From Zygaena filipendulae (taxonomy: Eukaryota > Arthropoda > Insecta > Lepidoptera > Zygaenidae), in assembly GCA_907165275.2 (NCBI GenBank), contig OU015674.1, positions 7,403,001 through 7,467,000 on the forward strand: a stretch of DNA of 64,000 bases, given 5' to 3'. Shown here in pieces: positions 47,409-58,535 of this stretch (positions are counted from its first letter, which is position 1; each line of letters opens with the position of its first letter). The translations under genes were made by a program, and so were the position numbers. The notes below the pieces were generated by a model. It was not told the origin of the DNA. It saw nothing but the letters and a program-made list of their open reading frames with translations, and searched no databases.

Positions 47409-47530
47409 TAAGAAAATGTAAACGTGCGGCAAATGTATTCAGTGTATGAATAATATACGTAACGTTAACGTTAAGCTGTATTCTTGTTGAATTCCGACAA
47501 ACGTTATTCTTCCATACCCTATATAATATA

Positions 47531-48150
47531 CTAGCTGCCCCCCGCGGTTTCACCCACGCTAATTTCGGAGTAACCGTGGAAATTTCGGGATAAAAAGTAC
47601 CCTATGTCACTCAAGACTCCCGCAACTTCTTATAAGTGAATGAATTTTCAAATCAGTTGCGTAGATCCAGCTGATTACCCCCTACAACGTCACAAACTCA
47701 CAAACTTTACCTCTTTATAATATTACTAATTGTACCTCGCGGTTTCACCAGCAGTAATTTCGGAGTTCCCGCGGGAATTCCGGAATAAAAAGTATCCTAT
47801 GTCCTTCTCTGTACCCCTGACAATGTGCGTGCCAAATTTTATCCAAATCCGTTCCGCCGTTTTGGCGTGATTGAGTAACAAACATCCAAACATCCATACT
47901 TTCACATCCTACTTAATATTATAAACGCGAAAGTTTGTAAGAATGTATGTATGGATGGATGGATGGATGAATGGATGTTTGTTACTCTTTCATGCAAAAA
48001 CTACTGGATGGATTTAAATGAAACTTTACAATAATATAGCTTATACATCAGATTAACACATTGGGTACTTTTTATCCCGGAATTCCCGCGGGAACTCTGA
48101 AATTAATGCGGATGAAACCGCGGGCCACAACTAGTTTATAATATTAGTAG
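47531..48150. repeat. Cluster of GCGG-headed repeats, one inserted in another
   Basis: 47531-47728 is of the CTACAACGTCACAAACTC type. A plus copy from 47724 is split in its tail by a complete minus copy (about 47906-48134), after which TTATAATATTAGTAGGAT resumes. Confidence 0.75.
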
Positions 48151-48601
48151 GATGTATTATCAACTACTTCGCTTTAATGTGCGACGGTTTCTCATAACTA
48201 CCAAATCTACGATTCATTAAAATCAGTCAAGCCGTTTCGGAGGAGTTCGATCAAAAACACCGTGACACGAGATTTTAATACAAGTTTTAGTCGTAAGACT
48301 AGAAGATTCAGGCTGTGTTCTTTTTAAATTCAGTTCCTAGGCTAGTAGGTACGTTAAGGTCCAATAACATCGCTGGATCATTGCATAATATTATTATAGT
48401 TGGTTTGTTTAAAATCCTCGAGCGTGTTATCGTAAATTACAGTTCTATATGGTGTACACTCAGCATCAAATATATGTGAACTTTTTTGTGATCGGTTGAA
48501 CTTTATTACTATTGGAACTGATTCAACGAATTCACTATTCTAGCGTATGTTCTATCTTAAGTATTTCGATGAAACTAATTTTAAATTATAATTATAATAA
48601 T

Positions 48602-48655
48602 CTTACACTAAACTATAAGCTTGGGTCGTGGAAACCAATCAATATATACTAGATA
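48602..48655 (-). repeat. SINE body fragment
   Basis: The inverse of GGTTTCCACGACACAAGCTT in the SINE at 61740; no tRNA head. Confidence 0.6.
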
Positions 48656-48683
48656 CTATAAATACTACATGTTATATTTAAAT

Positions 48684-48999
48684 AAAACCAGTAGTTCCGG
48701 AGATTAGCGCGTTCGACTAAACAAAAAAAAACTCTTCAGCATTATAATATTAGTAAGAGTATGTATATCTATAGATATAAAATGCTTGGTCCTGAATGAC
48801 TGATGGATCAACTCACAGCCTAAACCGCTGATCGTAGAGACCTGAAGCTTGGAGGGTGTGTTCTTTGTATGACGTAGGGATCCGATAAGAGAGGATTTTT
48901 GTAAATTCGATTCGGATGAAAAGTTGTTGCAAAGTTTGTATGGAACAATTCCGCGGAAACTTGGAAATTATCGCGGGTGAAACCGCGCGGGACAGCTAG
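48684..48999. repeat. Plus tail fragment and minus full copy
   Basis: 48684-48758 is a tail (AGTTCCGGAGATTAGCGCGT). 48768-48999 is of the GATGGATCAACTCACAGC type and retains the GCGGGTGAAACCGCGCGGGA head. Confidence 0.75.
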
Positions 49000-49369
49000 T
49001 AGATGTATAAAATCTTTAAAATACATATAAACGTGTTTATAAAATGTCGGTCAGTCGGACGCCACTTGGAAGAGTCCGGGGGTTCGCTTTATAGCAATTC
49101 AAATACGCAGCAATGGGCTGGGGCTGGGGGTGCTTTTCACCATGCGTGGCCACACAACTGGCGTACTTAGCCTATATTCACTATTTTACACACCGTTACC
49201 AGTTGCGTTACGAAAAAGCTTCACGAAAATTCGTGTAGAAAAAATACATAGACGACATGAGATGACTTGCGAGATGTGATATTTTAAGCTAATAAATTTC
49301 TACAAAATGAGACCGTAAAACATTGCGGTTTCCAAGCACATTATACATAATATATTTTATATTAGCTGT

Positions 49370-49517
49370 TCCACGCGATTTCATCTGACCCCCTTGTCCT
49401 TCTCTGTATCCCTGACAATGTGTATGGGAAATTTCATGATCATTGGTTGAGCCGTTAAGGTGTGAAAGTTTAACAGATAGACATAGAGACAGAGTTGCTT
49501 TCGCAATTATAATATAC
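49370..49517 (+). repeat. GCGG-headed repeat, shortened
   Basis: TTAGCTGTTCCACGCGATTT joined to CCTTGTCCTTCTCTGTATCC. Confidence 0.65.
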
Positions 49518-49555
49518 AGAAGGAAGGGATAGATACAAATAATAATAAACACTAA

Positions 49556-49792
49556 CGGCCGCACTCAGAGTCGACTTTAATGATTACTTAGTTAAGTATA
49601 GATTTTTAAAACAAAACTGCCGCAATCAGAGAAGTTCAGTAAATTAATTTTAATTGGCATTTAATGAGATGTAACTTAATTAGTTGAATGCCAATTAACA
49701 TTAATTTATTAAACTTGTCTGATTGCGGCAGTTTTGTTTTAAAAATCTCTACTTAACTAAGTAATCATTAAAGTCGACTCTGAGTGCGGCGG
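49556..49792. mobile_element. TAA-duplicating hairpin MITE, copy 4 (237 bp)
   Basis: Full length, flanked by TAA at 49553-49555 and 49793-49795. Close similarity to copies 1 and 2 suggests fairly recent movement. Confidence 0.85.
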
Positions 49793-49997
49793 TAAGAGAC
49801 GCAAAAAACTTCTGTTAGCATTTAAAGTTGCTACAAAAAAGTAAAAACTGACAAATTGATTTCGTGGCCCAACATCGACCAACCGAAGGTCGCCCGCCCA
49901 ATTCGTGATATAAAGCGCAATGATAAACGTTTTGTAGTTTTATTCTTCACGCACACACAGACAGACAAACACAGTGAGAAGAAAATATATAATTACT

Positions 49998-50409
49998 ATA
50001 GCTGTCCCTGTGGTTTCATCCGTGGTACGTACGGAGTTCCCGTGGGAATTTTGGATAAACTATACCTATAAATCTTCCTCTGGAATCACTTAAACTATTG
50101 GTGAAAACCGCATGAAAATCTGTTCAGTAAATTTTGGACTTTATCGCAAACCGACAGACAGACAGGCAGATGCGGTGGGGGACTTCATTTTATAATTATA
50201 CGCATAGTGATTTTAATTTTTTACTATTTACCAATAACTAGCTGTTATTTTCGGAGTTCCCGTGGGAATTCCGAGATAAAAAGTTCCCTATGACCTTTTC
50301 TGTACAGCAACGTGTTTGTAAAATTTCATGATGATCGTTTGAGTAGTTAATGCGTGAAACTGTAGCAGACAGACAGACACAGTTACTTTCGCATTTATTA
50401 CTATGGATC
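49998..50409 (+). repeat. Two GCGG-headed repeats, plus
   Basis: 49998-50202 is of the AAACCGCATGAAAATCTG type; 50238-50409 lacks the GCGG core. Confidence 0.7.
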
Positions 50410-50466
50410 ACAGTTTCTTTTTCTCCATAAAATAAGTTATAAAAACAGTACAATGCGTAGAGCTCT

Positions 50467-50564
50467 CGTAGCTCTACGGCGTAGACTCCTTCGTAGACCT
50501 GCATCGAAGACGTTTCGTAAGGTTCGTAACGACGTAGCTCTACGGCGTAGCCGTCTTCGTAGAC
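50467..50564 (+). repeat. Pair of 32-bp repeats, 66-bp period
   Basis: CGTAGCTCTACGGCGTAG begins both units (50467-50498 and 50533-50564), which share 28-29 of 32 bases. CGTAG or CTACG occurs nine times in about 115 bases. Confidence 0.8.
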
Positions 50565-50643
50565 AATAGGCCCGTATTACAAAGAGATTGACATCTCATG
50601 ACGTCATGACATATAGTTATAATATATATATATATATTATATA

Positions 50644-50907
50644 CTAGCTGTCATCCGCGGTAATTTCGGAGTTCAGGAAAAAAGTCCTTCTTATGTCCTT
50701 CTTTGTACCCCTGACAGTAGTTTACGGTGATAATCAGTTCCCCACATTAATTCCGGAGTTCCAGCGGGAATGCCGGGATAAAAACTATCCTATCTTTTAA
50801 GTTGGACCATATTATAAATGTTTACAAAATTTTATCAAAATCCGTTCAGTAGTTTCGGAGTCCATCGCGGACTAACAACGTGACACGTGATTTATATATA
50901 TTAAGAT
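50644..50907 (+). repeat. GCGG-headed repeat, composite
   Basis: The head of a standard copy is fused to a CCATCGCGGACTAACAACGT body; preceded by an (AT)n tract at about 50622-50640. Confidence 0.7.
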
Positions 50908-51075
50908 GTATAATGGACACGTTACTTTTGACTACTCCAAGTATATAGTAACTTTTTTGTTCGCATCTCGTATCGGGATCCTGTTCAGAACTTGTAGTTA
51001 CGTCACTTCTGGAACAACATTTCAAATTATTATAATTACTGCTGGCTGTATGTATTTGAAAAAAATTATAAGCAA

Positions 51076-51385
51076 ATGGGCTTGATGACAAGGTATAAAA
51101 ATCAAAATTTCATTTAGTCAGTCAGTTAAATAGTAAAAAAATAATAGTAGACAATATGTATTTTTTTGCTTTTTCGAACTATCGAAAAAATACTTAGATA
51201 AAACGCATTAAAGTTTAGGAGTGGGACGGACGTCATAACTAAGTATAAAGTGTACCTACGTGTGACGTCACACGGAATTTCAACTCAATGTATCGCCGTT
51301 ATTTTTTAATTACGTAAAAAAAAACGAAAAATACGTGTCCAATATTTTTTATTCATCTACAAGACGAACTAAAGATTGAAATTAT
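51076..51385 (-). mobile_element. CRE-bearing MITE, diverged copy
   Basis: Carries GTGACGTCACACGGAATTTC and ACGTAAAAAAAAACG blocks typical of the family. The terminal sequences have drifted and the right end is not clear. Confidence 0.7.
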
Positions 51386-52210
51386 TGTATGAATACATAA
51401 ATATATCAGATAATATATTAGTTATTTATGATACCCATAGTACAAGCTCTGCTTAGTTTTGGATCAGGTGGCGTTGTGCGACAATGTCCAAACGGTATTA
51501 TTATTATTTTACTACCACTGCTTACCCTTTATGAAGTTATAGCAAGGGTATTTTTATTTTTTATATATTTATTTAAACAAAACTAAAAAGGAACATGGTG
51601 TTGATACACAAGTTACGTAGGTACTAAAATACATGTATATAAGAATTTAATGGTAGAAAGATTCTACTGTTATCACATTTTCTTTTTCTAGCATCGAAGT
51701 CCCAGAACCTTGCACGCGCCTTATTTTAAAACGCGAGCAATAAAACTCAAAAAAAAACTGTTACAAATAAATCAAAACGAAATGTTGGCTGACGAATCGC
51801 CCCAAAGTTCCGCGTCGCAACATATACATATATTTCTCTTACTCTAAAACTATCTACTATCTCGTTCCCCCCCCTTTACACCCCCCCACCTTATGCGAGT
51901 GTGTGTAAAGACATTCGCGCTACCCACACTGACGTATCCCCCGCTTTCCACGGTTCTAATTTTTGGGGAATTCGGGGCATATTCGTAAATATGAAATGGA
52001 AAAAATATTTCTACGCTCAAACCGAACTGGACGTTGCGGCTCGGGCGCCAAGGTTCTGTATCGTGCGGGTGGCGGTTGGAAAAAAAATTACTTCATATGT
52101 CGTCCTTAAGACGGAGCGCCGCGCGTTTCGTATGTATGTATTGAACAGAAGAGGTGTGGAGTCGCCGCGAAGTTGTGAAATTTTTAATCAAGATTTTAAA
52201 ACTGACATCC
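51386..52210. other. Repeat-poor stretch
   Basis: C runs near 51868-51890 and a GC-moderate segment 52020-52160 with an open but unrecognised frame. Confidence 0.25.
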
Positions 52211-52516
52211 TCACTAATATTATAAACGCGAGTTGTATGTATAGATGTATGGATGTTGGTTACTCTTTCACGCAAAAACTACTGAATGGATTTGAATGAA
52301 ACTTTACAATAAAATATATTATACATCAGAATAACACAAAGGGTACTTTTTATCCTGGAATTCCCGCAGGAACTCCAAAATTAACGAGGGTGAAATTGAA
52401 ATAACTATTGCACACTTCACATTGTCTCAGGTACAGAAAAGGACAAAGGGTACTTCCATCCCAGGATTCCCGCGGGATCTCCGGAATTAACGCGGGTGAA
52501 ACCGCGTCGGGGTAGT
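52211..52516 (-). repeat. GCGG-headed repeat with doubled head block
   Basis: AACTCCAAAATTAACGAGGG and later TCTCCGGAATTAACGCGGGT. Confidence 0.7.
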
Positions 52517-53158
52517 TAAATAACTTCCAGCCCCGCCCGATATTCCCTCAGCTTGTTAAATACAAACAGAATGTACATTCTTGTGACGTGAAATCATTTC
52601 TTCGGTGTTGCATACTGTTGCAATAGAAGTGTGTGAAGTTATTAAAATTAGATTTGAATGTTTTTATTCTCTATGAAATAGTACAGAGTGGTAATGGTGC
52701 GCCGATTAGATAAACAAATATTTTATAGGACAACGGTCGAGTCCACAGACTTCTCTTTGCCACACCTAGCATATATAGCTCAAGCGATAGATATGCGAAG
52801 ATATACTCTTATATAGACACATATATTATATTTCCTATATACGCAAGTTCCATCATTTATACTTTATTACTGTACACATGTATAAACAACTATTTATATA
52901 CTATACAAAAACTCACAAAGTGTTTGTCTCTGTGTTGGATGTATGTGTGTAATACGTACATTATAATATTGCAGCTTCGTATGCTGGAATACAATGGGGA
53001 GTCGAATCCAATTAAAGATTTTCTTCTAATAAGAAATTAGGGGAGATTCGGGCGGATGTCGCTAGCGTACGTAAAAAGGGAATAGCTCTGTGCTAAGCCA
53101 ACTCTTTTTTAATTCATTGTAAGTAGGTAATTGGATAGGAACTATATTTTATTGTGCA
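52517..53158. other. Unassigned AT-rich stretch
   Basis: Nothing recognised beyond TATATA-rich segments near 52810-52900. Confidence 0.3.
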
Positions 53159-53541
53159 CTAGCTGATCCCCGCGGTTTTGCCTGCGCGGGTTCCGGAATC
53201 GCAGGAACTTCTACACCGGCAATCTTCATGGACATACTTAGAACAACCCACAATCTATAATTATTTAAAAATGAATCCCTATTTCCCTTGGTCACGCATC
53301 ACGCGTGAACGGCTGGACCAATTTCGCTAATCTTTTTTTGTTGTGCTTGTTATTGGAAGGAGAAGAAGAATATGAAAGTAGTTTTAGGTTAGGAACGCGG
53401 GTGATTCACCGAAATGGTTGGACCGATTTTGGCGGAACTTTCACTGCTAATTAGCTGATGTAATAAGGAGTAAATTAGGATGCTCTGGAGTTCCTACGGG
53501 AATTTCGAAACTCCCGGGTGAAACCGCGGGGAACAGCTTAG
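53159..53541. repeat. Plus head fragment and minus copy
   Basis: 53159-53222 starts CTAGCTGATCCCCGCGGTTT. 53275-53541 is a minus copy of the AACGGCTGGACCAATTTCG type. Confidence 0.65.
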
Positions 53542-53737
53542 TTCATAAAAATCGGGGCATAGATTATTTCCTTCATATAAATTTCCAAAACTATTCTAAG
53601 GATTTTCCAAAAAAGATTTATAAAAAATGTACCTACAAACATAGACCTAACAATTGCGAACGCAACAAAAAAGAAATCTGCCAAGCAGTTTTCAAGCGAT
53701 GCTACATTATACATGTGGCAATTGATTTTTAATAAAA

Positions 53738-53950
53738 AGACATTAAACTCATCGAAGGAACATCGTGATGAAACGTATTAAGGCACAATTCGAAAGTATG
53801 TTTTGAGTCCAATGAACTGGTTTATGCCCACATGATAGGCCGAGGCTTTCACATACCCTTCGCCCTATTTACAAATTACAAATAGTATGGCGATGAATTT
53901 GTAGAACTAAAATTGACTCAGTATTTATTTAAACCATTTACCTACATTCA
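53738..53950 (-). repeat. Interspersed LINE-type fragment, inverse copy
   Basis: Inverse of 16240-16458 with the same block order, including ACTCATCGAAGGAACATCGT. Confidence 0.65.
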
Positions 53951-54039
53951 TTAAAATAATAGTTATTTTGACATGTTGATTGACATACGAGTATTTTATT
54001 TGAAATTAATTTAACGTGTTTACTGGTTTATCATAAAGC

Positions 54040-54420
54040 TATATTATACCCAGCGGTTTCACCCGCCTTAATTTCGGAGTTCCCGCGGGAAGTTCTAAAA
54101 AGACCCTAATGCCCTTTTTTGTACCCTATGTAGGCACCCTATGTACCTACCCTTTGTACTCCTGATATCGTGTACCTATGCATTTCACGATGATCGGTTG
54201 AGTCTATAATAAGACGTCAAAGTGTAAAAACGTAACAAAAAACTTTAAAATTAAAACGAGGGTGAAGCCACGGGAAAAGTGAAGAAAGTAGGTACCCTAT
54301 GTCTTCTTCTTCTTCTTTGGTTTATGGCTTCGGGCACAGTACCCTATGTCACTCAAGACTACCGTAGCTTCCTATAAGTGAAAGATCTTTCAAAATCGAT
54401 TCAGACGTAGAACCAGAGAT
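54040..54420 (+). repeat. Degraded GCGG-headed repeats
   Basis: GCGGTTTCACCCGCCTTAAT head near 54053, a TTC repeat near 54302-54318, and a TAGCTTCCTATAAGTGAAAG block at about 54363. Confidence 0.6.
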
Positions 54421-54447
54421 TAAAATTAAGTAGGTACCTACCTACCT

Positions 54448-54476
54448 AATCATTAAAACGACTCTGAGTGCGGCGG
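54448..54476. mobile_element. End fragment of the hairpin MITE, next to the LINE 3' end
   Basis: AATCATTAAAACGACTCTGA followed by GTGCGGCGG matches the terminal 29 bases of the divergent MITE type. No second arm is present. Confidence 0.6.
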
Positions 54477-54639
54477 ATAGTGACAAAAACTGACAATTGT
54501 AATTCTAATTTCTTCCATATTCATAATTTATTTGGGTTTAAAGAACTTTATTACTCATTAAGAACAATGTAGTTCACTTACAATGAGTTTGAGTTGAATT
54601 TGAATACTTAAATCAATAAGTTCCAGCTATTCAGAACAT

Positions 54640-56178
54640 TTAAGTTATCTTATCACTAATGTACATTTTAAGTTTGCTTTTAAATATATTTAAAGAGTTG
54701 CATTCTCTTAATTCAGTTGGTAGGCCATTATATAACCGTGCTCCTTCAGACATAATATTCTTCTGTCCATATCCAGTTCTATGTTTAAAAATTTTTAGCT
54801 TATTCGTGTTTCTTAAGTAATGTTTGTAATTGCACTTTGTAAATGTGAGTTGTGTATGTATTTTGTTTGTCAGAATTTTTTTTATAAGAATGCAGGTCGT
54901 ATAGGTATATAATTGGTTTATATTGTAAAGTTTGGTCTTTTCATAGACCGTTTTAGTACTCATCAGGTAGTCAAACTTGAAAAGTGTTTTAATGACTTTA
55001 TTCTGTGACCTTTGTAGACTTTGCAGATTTGTTTTGGCTGCACATCCCCAAACCTCCAGAAGATATTCTAGATGGGGTTTAACTAACGAGTTATATATTG
55101 TCATTCGTTCTTTATGCGGGACACAACCAACAATTCTGCGAAGTGCTCCATTTAAAGATGTTAATTTTGACCTGACATGAGAAATATGATCTTTCCAGTT
55201 AAGTTTGTCATCTAGGTATAGGTCAAGGTATTTTTCCACATGAGAACGATGAATTACTTCGTCATTTATTTTAAGGGGTGGGAATTGGATGATCTTTTTG
55301 TTTTTTGCTGCGAATAGCATATATGACGTTTTATTAATATTTATCGTTAATAAATTACTTTGACACCAGATATTAAATTTTTGCAAATCATTTTGTGCTT
55401 CTTTAGCGAGTTCTAAGAGGTTACTGCCGAAATAAAAGAGACAAGTATCATCAGCGTATAGTGTGATATGTCCTGTAAGTCCTATGTTGGATATATTGTT
55501 GACATATATCAAGAATAATAAAGGTCCTAATATCGATCCTTGTGGAATTCCACATGATATTTGTGTGGGTTCACTAGTATAAGAACCAATCTTTACAATT
55601 TGGTATCTATGTGTTAAGTAAGATTTAAAAATTTTGTGTGCTGTTTCCGTGATACCTATGTTTTCAAGCTTTTGTAGAAGCAGAGTATGACTAACTGTGT
55701 CGAATGCCTTTTTTAAATCAATGAAAATACCTAGACAATACTGTTTTTGATCCATACTAGTTTTTATTTTTGTTACAAGGTCGATTGTGGCAGATAATGT
55801 GTTTGACTGTTTTCTAAAACCATATTGGTGAGGAGTTAAGAAATTAAGTTTGTCTAAATGATTGTTCAAACGGTCGTAGATGACTTTTTCAAAGATCTTA
55901 GAAACAACTGGTAAAACAGATATAGGTCTGTAGTTCCCAGGATCAGTTCTAATTCCCGACTTATAGATAGGCGTTACCTTTGCTACCTTTAGACTGTCCG
56001 GGAAAATACCTTCTTTAAAACAAGTATTTATGCAATTTACGAGGTTTTTATCTATAAGGTTTTTAATACATTGGATTGATTTAATGTTTATCTGGTCTAT
56101 ACCCATGCTAGTGTTCTGGTTTAGATTAGATATGATTGCAGTTACTTCATCTTCCCTGCATGGGTCAAGCTCAGTCAT
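54640..56178 (-). pseudogene. Non-LTR retrotransposon reverse transcriptase (ORF2, 5'-truncated copy)
   Basis: 512 residues in an uninterrupted frame, containing the reverse-transcriptase core: NYRPISVLP (82-90), the catalytic FIDLKKAFD block (152-160, Asp154), IPQGSILGP (211-219) and the YADD box (241-244), followed by thumb-region motifs. This pattern is typical of the Jockey/CR1-type LINE superfamilies; the clade is not settled. The endonuclease half is absent, and the start shown is only the first ATG after a frameshift from the upstream fragment, so the copy cannot be autonomous. The 3' UTR probably runs to about 54480. Confidence 0.9.
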
Positions 56179-56213
56179 TATAATATTAGGTTTTACATGT
56201 ATATATGTTAGTA

Positions 56214-56560
56214 TCAGTGATTTTGGTGAGTCTTGGGGATCAGGTCACACAATTGCGTACCAACCGAAGAAAATAAATCATTAAAAACCTTGCAAACGTG
56301 ACCACCATTTTCTACAAGTACAGAATTGAGCAATAGTTTCGGTGGTGCACAGATGTCTTTAACCTTATTTACTACTAATGTATTTATTAGATGCCACATT
56401 TTTTTTGGATCGTTTTTGCAGCATTTGAAAGCTTTACAGTAATAGCTTTCTTTAGTATTCCTTATCAATGCATGCAGTCTATTTCTCTCTATTTTAAATA
56501 CATGTTTAAAGCTTTTATTAATTTTTTGTTGACTCCAAAGCATATTTCTTTTATTTTTAA
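56214..56560 (-). pseudogene. ORF2 linker region of the same LINE, shifted frame
   Basis: A stretch containing RNRLHALIRNTKESYYCKAF-type sequence, typical of the segment between LINE endonuclease and reverse transcriptase, runs to a TGA at about 56214. The coding sense continues one base out of frame (D-S-P-K-S-L...) from the CCCCAAG run near 56236-56242 into the reverse-transcriptase frame. One indel therefore broke the ORF. The homology fades upstream of about 56560, taken as the 5' truncation point. Confidence 0.75.
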
Positions 56561-56728
56561 ATTTATATTAATATAAATATTATTTTTAAATTGTTATAAT
56601 ATATTTAATCATTTTATGTTTTCGTTTTTGATACATTCGTATTAATGCAATTAAATAGGCCTAGTCTTTAATCCTAAGTTTTTCTAGCTCAGCCCATGTC
56701 GAGTTTTATGATTTATGCACAGATATGT

Positions 56729-56757
56729 ACTTAAAATTAAGTAATCATTAAAACGAC
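56729..56757. mobile_element. End fragment of the hairpin MITE, upstream of the LINE 5' end
   Basis: TTAAAATTAAGTAATCATTA followed by AAACGAC matches the subterminal MITE sequence in the same orientation as the fragment at 54448, so the LINE lies between two like-oriented pieces. Confidence 0.55.
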
Positions 56758-57202
56758 CCTATGAATTTGACACAAAAGCCGTTATAATTATGGCGAGATG
56801 TTCAAAATTTAATATATTTGCGCCATCTTGTAGATACTAGCTGCACTAACTGCAGCGTGAGGTAAGGTAAACTGGCTCATTAGGTACTGGTTGTATACGT
56901 CGTAGTTTATAATATTCTTTATAGGGGGCAGCTCTAATAAATAAAGAATATTTTATTTGTTTTTACGAAAAATCAGCGCTTGCAAGTTGCAACAACCATT
57001 GAGCATGATACCTACGTTAGTTTTTTTTATGTCTGCTACTATGACATTGGATTTATGTCACAACTATCAAAGATAATGACAAACAAGTTAAAATCATGTT
57101 AAAATCATAAAAATCAAAAACATGTACCTAGGTAACTAGATCCGATAAAAAGATTGGAAACAACAATGACGTTGCATAAATTTCGTTTAAAATCGACACC
57201 AA
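56758..57202. other. Upstream region of the scramblase gene
   Basis: No clear TATA/initiator pair; GATAAAAAG at about 57144 is a possible weak TATA. Confidence 0.25.
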
Positions 57203-57829
57203 ATGAACCTCTCGCCAAGCAACAGCAGCTATGTCATAGATTTTGAGAACGCAAAATGGATGTCGTGCCCTCGTAACGTTAGCATTGAATACCCCGGTCT
57301 AGCGTACATTTGCCCTTTAGAAACCATCGTTGTAGCCGAGAGAATAGACGCTCTACACAAAGTGATAGGAATCAACGGCGTTGGGTACACTATTTTCAAT
57401 GATTCAGGCCAAAAAGTGTTTCTGGCGGTCCAGAAGAGAAGATGCAAGAAGTTTAAAATAAAAATCTTCAATTACTATGGCAACGAGGTGATGATAATAA
57501 AAAAACCGTTCAAGTTCTGCCTGAACAGTGTTCTCGTTTGGGCGCCACCGGGCAACTTCGTAGGCTCAGTAAACAAACTGAGACGATGTAAAAATACATT
57601 TCTCGTCAAAAATACAACGGGCAAACCAGTGTTGAAGATCAGGGCCCAAGACAATTGCAATTTGGTCTATGATATATTCTCAGAGGACGAAAAAGTCGGT
57701 ATGCTGACTTCGACATGGCAAATATTGAGTGTGAGAACGTTTGCAATAACTTTTCCTGTTGATATGGAGTTTGGAAACAAAGCGATGTTGCTCGGAGCTA
57801 GTTTTCTACTCGATGCATTGAAGTGTTAA
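57203..57829 (+). CDS. Phospholipid scramblase family protein, divergent, intronless
   Basis: 208 residues in one open frame. The scramblase core runs from about residue 31 (PGLAYI) to the C-terminus, with recognisable blocks: IGINGVGYTIFNDSGQKVF (55-73), the A-P-P-G turn (114-117), a K-x-T-F-x-V strand pair (130-135) and FPVDMEF followed by a hydrophobic helix (184-206). Members move lipids between membrane leaflets or act as membrane-bound regulators. Two features of typical members are missing here: the Cys-rich palmitoylation cluster is reduced to a single Cys (106), and the acidic Ca2+-binding segment before the FP-x-D motif is shortened to SVRTF (176-180). Lack of introns and an AATAAA overlapping the stop suggest a retrocopy or a very compact gene; the frame is intact. 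Family assignment is confident, activity is not. Confidence 0.8.
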   Translation: MNLSPSNSSYVIDFENAKWMSCPRNVSIEYPGLAYICPLETIVVAERIDALHKVIGINGVGYTIFNDSGQKVFLAVQKRRCKKFKIKIFNYYGNEVMIIKKPFKFCLNSVLVWAPPGNFVGSVNKLRRCKNTFLVKNTTGKPVLKIRAQDNCNLVYDIFSEDEKVGMLTSTWQILSVRTFAITFPVDMEFGNKAMLLGASFLLDALKC

Positions 57830-57837
57830 TAAATAAA
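57828..57837 (+). terminator. Overlapping polyadenylation signals of the scramblase gene
   Basis: Two AATAAA hexamers overlap each other and the TAA stop codon, which would give a very short 3' UTR. Confidence 0.6.
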
Positions 57838-58009
57838 CAGAAAAGCAGATTCAAATACATCTTTAATTTTGGTGTTAAGCTAAATAAGGTAACACCCACT
57901 TTTTTCCAGTGGGAACTGTAGACATAATATGTGGTGACTGCCTAAATTCTAAAAATTACGTGTTACAACCAAAATTTCCCCCCTCAACCAAATCCTAGAT
58001 CCGCGCCTG

Positions 58010-58072
58010 AGGACATAGGGTAGATACTTTTAGTCCCGCAATTCCTGCGGAAACTCCGAAATTACTAACTCG
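58010..58072 (-). repeat. GCGG-headed repeat, central fragment
   Basis: TTTTAGTCCCGCAATTCCTG and CGGAAACTCCGAAATTAC. Confidence 0.55.
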
Positions 58073-58535
58073 ATAATTCTGCAGCATTTAAATGTTTAAT
58101 TAAAAAGGATCAAAAATTACTATTTTCAAAGTTCCTACGTTTAAAGTTTTTATTATCACTATTTTGCAACTTCCTATCGGATACCGCGTGCTAGTATCGA
58201 CCATCGATGTATTTATCATTATGTTGGGACTTGGCAGATTATCAAATACCGCGAAAAAACGTTGAGTGGTAAATAAACTTCTCGGATCTCTTTTTTTCCT
58301 TGTAGGTACTTACCCACCTTGTCTTACGAACGGGTATTGGTAAAAAATACGTCAAGAGTCAAGATGCTCAAGTTTAAATTAAAAACATACATTCGTACGG
58401 AGAACTCGCCAAACCTGAAATAGCTATTTGATAAGGTTTAAATACCTTCGAACTTCGGGCTTCTTTGGAAACAAGGTAGCTTTTTCACGCGGATTCTCGT
58501 GTAACTTTTATAAAAACGTTGGGAAGCAATATTTT

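Noticed and set aside
51901..52299. A 132-codon frame without known similarity
   Set aside because: It begins without an ATG, its end runs into a GCGG-headed repeat, and no domain or splice signals were found.
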